A DNA stretch of 64,000 nucleotides, from NCBI RefSeq assembly GCF_024436395.1, contig NZ_JAFMZO010000002.1, forward strand, positions 806,001 to 870,000. The letters run 5' to 3'. The position numbers and the translations under genes are program-made. The notes under the pieces are model-generated. The model searched no databases. It was not told the DNA's origin and worked only from the letters and a program-made list of their open reading frames with translations. Shown one piece after another: positions 60,763-64,000 of the stretch (positions are counted from its first letter, which is position 1; each line of letters starts with the position of its first letter). Origin of the DNA: Paradesertivirga mongoliensis (lineage in GTDB: Bacteria > Bacteroidota > Bacteroidia > Sphingobacteriales > Sphingobacteriaceae).

Positions 60763-61224
60763 TTACAAGTATTCTAATGCTTCTTTGGGCACAAACTGAC
60801 TTACATCGCCCTTATGCTTCAGAATATCTCTTACAATGGTCGAGCTTATGGACGAGTAGCCTGGATTACTGAGAATGAAAATGCTTTCAATGCTTGGTTC
60901 CAGGGCGTGATTCATCTGTGCGATGGCTTTTTCATATTCGAAATCGGACACCGTGCGAATGCCTCTTAACATATATTGAGCGCCGATTTCTCTACAGAAA
61001 TCCACCGTAAGCCCCTCGTAAGATGCCACTTCTATTTTGGGCTCGGACTTAAAAACCGCCTCGAGGATCTGAATTCGCACATCGGTTTTAAGCTTCGACC
61101 TCTTTGAGCTGTTGTTCCCAACCCCTATCACAACTTTGTCGAATAGCGAAACAGAACGGTTCAGGATATCTACGTGAGCAATAGTCACGGGATCAAATGA
61201 TCCGGGAAACAGTGCGATTTTCAT
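60763..61224 (-). CDS. coaD: Phosphopantetheine adenylyltransferase
   Basis: Fourth step of CoA synthesis: pantetheine phosphate plus ATP to dephospho-CoA. The 153 residues start KIALFPGSFDPVTIAHVDIL, with the nucleotidyl-transferase HxGH-like motif T-I-A-H (loss of the usual G), and YEGLTVDFCREIGAQYMLRG and the SSTIVRD near the end are diagnostic. Downstream of rsmD on the same strand, 54 bases away. Confidence 0.96.
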   Translation of the reverse strand: MKIALFPGSFDPVTIAHVDILNRSVSLFDKVVIGVGNNSSKRSKLKTDVRIQILEAVFKSEPKIEVASYEGLTVDFCREIGAQYMLRGIRTVSDFEYEKAIAQMNHALEPSIESIFILSNPGYSSISSTIVRDILKHKGDVSQFVPKEALEYL

Positions 61225-61278
61225 GACTTAAAGGTAAAGGTAAAAGCTTAAATGCAAAAGACATTAATCTGAAGCTGG

Positions 61279-61833
61279 CTATACTGAAGTGATATTATTG
61301 CTGTATCTGAAAAAACTAAACGATGAATGTCCATATTTTCTTTGCTCGGAAAAATTTGGATGATTGTCGAGCTTTTTATGGCTGGGGTGCTCGATGATCA
61401 ACACACCTTCTGGCTTTAATAAATTTCGATCGAAAACAATTTCAGCAATAAGAGGGATTTGGGGAAGGTCGTAAGGCGGATCGGCAAATATTAAGTCGAA
61501 AGTTTCTGTTTCTTCTTTTAAAAACTTAAACACATCGGCTTTAAAGGGCACAATATTATCAACCTGATGTTTTTTCGAAATATCTTTTAAATATTTAATA
61601 CAGCCCATGTTAATGTCGACAGAAACAACCTCTGCTGCCGACCGCGATGCGAACTCCATCGAGATATTTCCGGTGCCGCTAAACAAATCCAATACTTTTA
61701 ATCCTTCAAAATCGAGCTGATTGTTCAGAATATTAAAAAGTGCCTCCTTTGCCATATCGGTAGTCGGCCTAACCGGCAGATTTGTTGGAGGAAAAAAGCG
61801 CAAACCTTTAAGTTTACCCCCGATTATTCGCAT
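61279..61833 (-). CDS. rsmD: 16S rRNA (guanine-966-N2)-methyltransferase
   Basis: A 184-residue Rossmann methyltransferase with motif I LDLFSGTGNISMEFASR and the catalytic motif FADPPYDLPQ, the DPPY type for N2-guanine. The start RIIGGKLKGLRFFPPTNLPV also fits. It overlaps the upstream DUF3822 gene by 10 bases, so the two are translated together; coaD follows. This triple order is typical of Bacteroidota. Confidence 0.95.
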   Translation of the reverse strand: MRIIGGKLKGLRFFPPTNLPVRPTTDMAKEALFNILNNQLDFEGLKVLDLFSGTGNISMEFASRSAAEVVSVDINMGCIKYLKDISKKHQVDNIVPFKADVFKFLKEETETFDLIFADPPYDLPQIPLIAEIVFDRNLLKPEGVLIIEHPSHKKLDNHPNFSEQRKYGHSSFSFFRYSNNITSV

Positions 61834-62663
61834 AATAACAGGCTTATTAAAGAAAAATGCTGGTGTTTAGGTAAACGCTCAAAATTGGAGGAGAAAAGCG
61901 TGATCTGCGAACTGTCAGCAAATCTGATATCCTTAAAATACTTTTCAACCCGGCGGTAATTCGCATCTCCCGCATCAATGTTTCCCGATAGGAAAACTGC
62001 GGTGTTTTGCGGTTCAATTTTGAATTGATGCAGAATATTTAGGATGTAATAATTGAAATCATCTGCATTTTCAACATTGAAGAGGTTGTAAAAAACTAGT
62101 TTATCATCGTTGCTTAAAGAAACTTCAACCGATTTTTCATTAAATTGAATAAATACTTTCTGGGCGTCGGTGTCATTGGCTTTCAAGCCGCCCTCAACAA
62201 AAGGCTCAACCTGACTAAAAAAGCGGATTCCGGGAAAAAAATTTGTCAGCGCAGCTATTGTTTCAGAGGGAAGCGCAGAAACGCAGTTAATACCCTCCAA
62301 GTTTATTGTCGAAATGAACGTTTTTGTCTCCTCGCTGGCCTGAATCAGATTTTCGTAATTCGGCAAATCATCCCGGGTATAATAGGATGTTGGTATCAGT
62401 GTAAAGTTGAAAGTCTGTACAGAAGCTTTTACCGCCGCAAAGCTTGACCCGAGGTACTCGTTCTCTGAGAGTAAATTGCTTAGCATCCCGTTGAGACCAT
62501 CGCTTAATGGCGAGTCGTAAAGAACCTGAAGACGACTTTCCTTTTCGTTAATGATAGCATAAGAAAATCGCCCCGGAGCTATTTTTATCAGAAGCTGCAT
62601 ATCACGGGTTTGAGCCGGATTAAACTTCTCGTCTTTTATGTGCAGAATGCCGAATTCGTTCAT
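61824..62663 (-). CDS. DUF3822 family protein
   Basis: A 279-residue protein recognisable as DUF3822 by position and pattern (NTAVFLSGNIDAGDANYRR and the VQTFNFTLIPTSYYTRDD region), with the actin-like/ASKHA-type fold expected for the family. Role unknown, conserved in Bacteroidota upstream of rsmD. Its promoter puts the -7 box five bases before the ATG. Divergent from the RecD-like helicase with only 48 bases between. Confidence 0.85.
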   Translation of the reverse strand: MNEFGILHIKDEKFNPAQTRDMQLLIKIAPGRFSYAIINEKESRLQVLYDSPLSDGLNGMLSNLLSENEYLGSSFAAVKASVQTFNFTLIPTSYYTRDDLPNYENLIQASEETKTFISTINLEGINCVSALPSETIAALTNFFPGIRFFSQVEPFVEGGLKANDTDAQKVFIQFNEKSVEVSLSNDDKLVFYNLFNVENADDFNYYILNILHQFKIEPQNTAVFLSGNIDAGDANYRRVEKYFKDIRFADSSQITLFSSNFERLPKHQHFSLISLLLCE

Positions 62664-62668
62664 TACAA

Positions 62669-62700
62669 CAAAACTAATTTTTTTGAATGGAATTGCGCAA
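62669..62700 (-). promoter_or_regulatory. Promoter of DUF3822-rsmD, predicted leaderless
   Basis: On the minus strand TTG (62698-62700), a 21-base spacer and TAGTTTTG (62669-62676), consensus match. The -7 box ends five bases before the ATG at 62663. Confidence 0.7.
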
Positions 62701-62711
62701 TTTTACCGCAG

Positions 62712-64000
62712 ATGATTCTTAGCAGTTTACTTCAGCAGCATTTTCCTGTAAATCCTACCCAGCAGCAGGAATATGCATTTCGCGAGCTGGATAAGTTTGT
62801 TGAGAGTGAACAGGGAGACGAATGTTTTGTGTTGAAAGGCTATGCCGGTACTGGAAAAACAACGATTGTCGCCTCCCTGGTAAAAGTGTTGCCCCGTTTA
62901 AATTTGAGAACTGTATTGCTTGCTCCTACCGGCAGGGCGGCAAAAGTGATAAGCAACTATTCTGGCAAGAAGGCATTTACTATCCATAAAAAGATCTATC
63001 GAAAGAAATCGGCGATGAGCCTTGATATGAGTTTTATCATCGGCGAAAACCTGGCAGAGAATACCATCTTTATTGTCGACGAAGCCTCAATGATATCGAA
63101 CGAATCTGCTGACTTTAACGGAAGGAGTTTGCTGCAAGATTTGCTGAGATATGTGGATGGTGGCAAGAACTGCAAGTTGATGCTGGTTGGCGACACCGCC
63201 CAGCTTCCCCCGGTTGGTTCGGACTATAGTCCTGCTTTAGACGCAAAGCTTCTTAGAGAAGCGTTCGCTAGAACCATTTATACATTCGAATTGACGGATG
63301 TGGTTCGGCAAGAAAAGCAGTCGGGTATTCTATTCAATGCTACCCACATCAGAGAGTTGATTCGCGTTGGGAGGCAGGAGTTCCCGCAATTAAAAGTAAA
63401 AGGCTTCAGCGACGTTTTTAATATGACGGGCGAAAGGCTTCCAGAGGGCTTAGAATACGCCTACAATAAATATGGCATAGAAAACACGCTGATCGTTTGC
63501 CGTTCTAACAAGAGCGCCAATAATTACAACTTGCAGATCAGAAACAGGATTTTGTATCGCGAAGAAGAATTAAGCGGCGGCGATTATCTAATGGTTGTCC
63601 GGAATAACTATTTCTGGCTCTCGGCCGATGAACAAAGCAATGCATTTATAGCCAACGGAGATATTGCAAAGATCAGAAAACTTAAAAATATTTCTGAGAT
63701 GTATGGGTTTCGATTTGCCGACGTAGTGCTCGAGTTTCTTGACTACCCGGACGACGAGCCTCTAAGCTGCAAAGTGATGCTGGAAACCCTTTATTGTGAA
63801 ACGCCAAGTCTGTCGGGCGCAGACAATAAACGTTTATTTGAAGCCGTAATGGAAGATTACCGGCATATTGCCAATAAAAGGATGCAGATGGAAGAGCTAA
63901 AAAAAAACCCTTACTACAATGCCCTGCAGATCAAATTTGCCTACGCTGTTACATGTCATAAAGCCCAGGGCGGCCAATGGGATGCGGTGTTTGTGGACCA
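62712..64000 (+). CDS. RecD-like ATP-dependent DNA helicase, truncated by the window end
   Basis: Reads from ATG 62712 (MILSSLLQQHFPVNPTQQQE) to the right edge, 429 codons. Superfamily 1B helicase: Walker A GYAGTGKTTIV near 47-57, Walker B with IFIVDEASMIS near 118-127, a later motif IV region with LIVCRSNKSANNYNLQI, and, just before the edge, the VTCHKAQGGQWDAVFVD motif of the UvrD_C_2 domain. Typical proteins are about 470 residues, so only the last part is lacking. Function likely in recombination or repair. Not part of a RecBCD set as far as seen. Confidence 0.9.
   Translation, partial: MILSSLLQQHFPVNPTQQQEYAFRELDKFVESEQGDECFVLKGYAGTGKTTIVASLVKVLPRLNLRTVLLAPTGRAAKVISNYSGKKAFTIHKKIYRKKSAMSLDMSFIIGENLAENTIFIVDEASMISNESADFNGRSLLQDLLRYVDGGKNCKLMLVGDTAQLPPVGSDYSPALDAKLLREAFARTIYTFELTDVVRQEKQSGILFNATHIRELIRVGRQEFPQLKVKGFSDVFNMTGERLPEGLEYAYNKYGIENTLIVCRSNKSANNYNLQIRNRILYREEELSGGDYLMVVRNNYFWLSADEQSNAFIANGDIAKIRKLKNISEMYGFRFADVVLEFLDYPDDEPLSCKVMLETLYCETPSLSGADNKRLFEAVMEDYRHIANKRMQMEELKKNPYYNALQIKFAYAVTCHKAQGGQWDAVFVD

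Overview
The window reads as chromosomal DNA of a Bacteroidota, most likely a Sphingobacteriaceae relative of Pedobacter or Mucilaginibacter. Three things point that way. Promoters have the Bacteroidota form TTG-N19-21-TAnnTTTG (seen before lysS, rpmH, tRNA-Lys, gmhB and others). Shine-Dalgarno sites are mostly absent. Typical Bacteroidota families are present: DUF3822 beside rsmD and coaD, a DUF5723 outer-membrane protein, TonB receptor with a carboxypeptidase-like N-terminal domain, VCBS/UnbV lipoprotein, and an Nramp-universal stress fusion. No rRNA, CRISPR array or intact prophage was seen. One tRNA (Lys, TTT) is present.

Layout. 0-5.9 kb: a cut-off DinB-like gene, then a lipid-flavoured group (cyclopropane-fatty-acid synthase, acyltransferase, alpha/beta hydrolase, methyltransferase with membrane tail), a Crp-type regulator with a membrane protein and a 38-residue membrane peptide. 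6-15.8 kb: an IS3 remnant, an ABC-F ATPase, small metabolic and lipoprotein genes, and a two-gene operon of a 1119-residue VCBS/UnbV lipoprotein with a vanadium haloperoxidase-type enzyme. 15.8-25 kb: an accessory stretch dense in repeats. Five kinds of element (called here A, B, R, D and a small gene g) recur in the same order several times, around a decayed REP-associated tyrosine transposase (RAYT) flanked by two copies of the same palindrome. 25.2-27.8 kb: a very AT-rich 862-codon SMC-like ATPase with a zinc-hook CxxC, convergent with a small HTH gene; this is the best candidate for a defence gene. 28.3-35.6 kb: lysS with a duplicated 3' scrap downstream, ung, transporters, an aldo/keto reductase and a voltage-gated potassium channel with a zinc-ribbon tail.

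35.6-41 kb: a metal-homeostasis block. An Nramp transporter fused to a universal stress domain, a TonB receptor and a DtxR-family regulator share a DtxR-like box (TTAGGTTARTCTAA); before the TonB receptor it sits exactly between the -33 and -7 promoter elements. 41-64 kb: mostly housekeeping genes (smpB, pcm, priA, tsaB, yidD, rnpA, rpmH, dinB, gmhB, clpB, pyrE, coaD, rsmD, a RecD-like helicase) plus a manganese catalase, outer-membrane proteins and lipoproteins. A decayed IS21 transposase lies beside tRNA-Lys.

The most unusual material is the collinear A-B-R-D-g repeat mosaic with its RAYT remnant, the AT-rich zinc-hook ATPase, the 21-bp tandem repeat with a 42-bp higher-order period, the DtxR box placed in a promoter spacer, and a recurrent promoter arrangement in which the -7 box lies 3-7 bases before the start codon, which predicts leaderless mRNAs.
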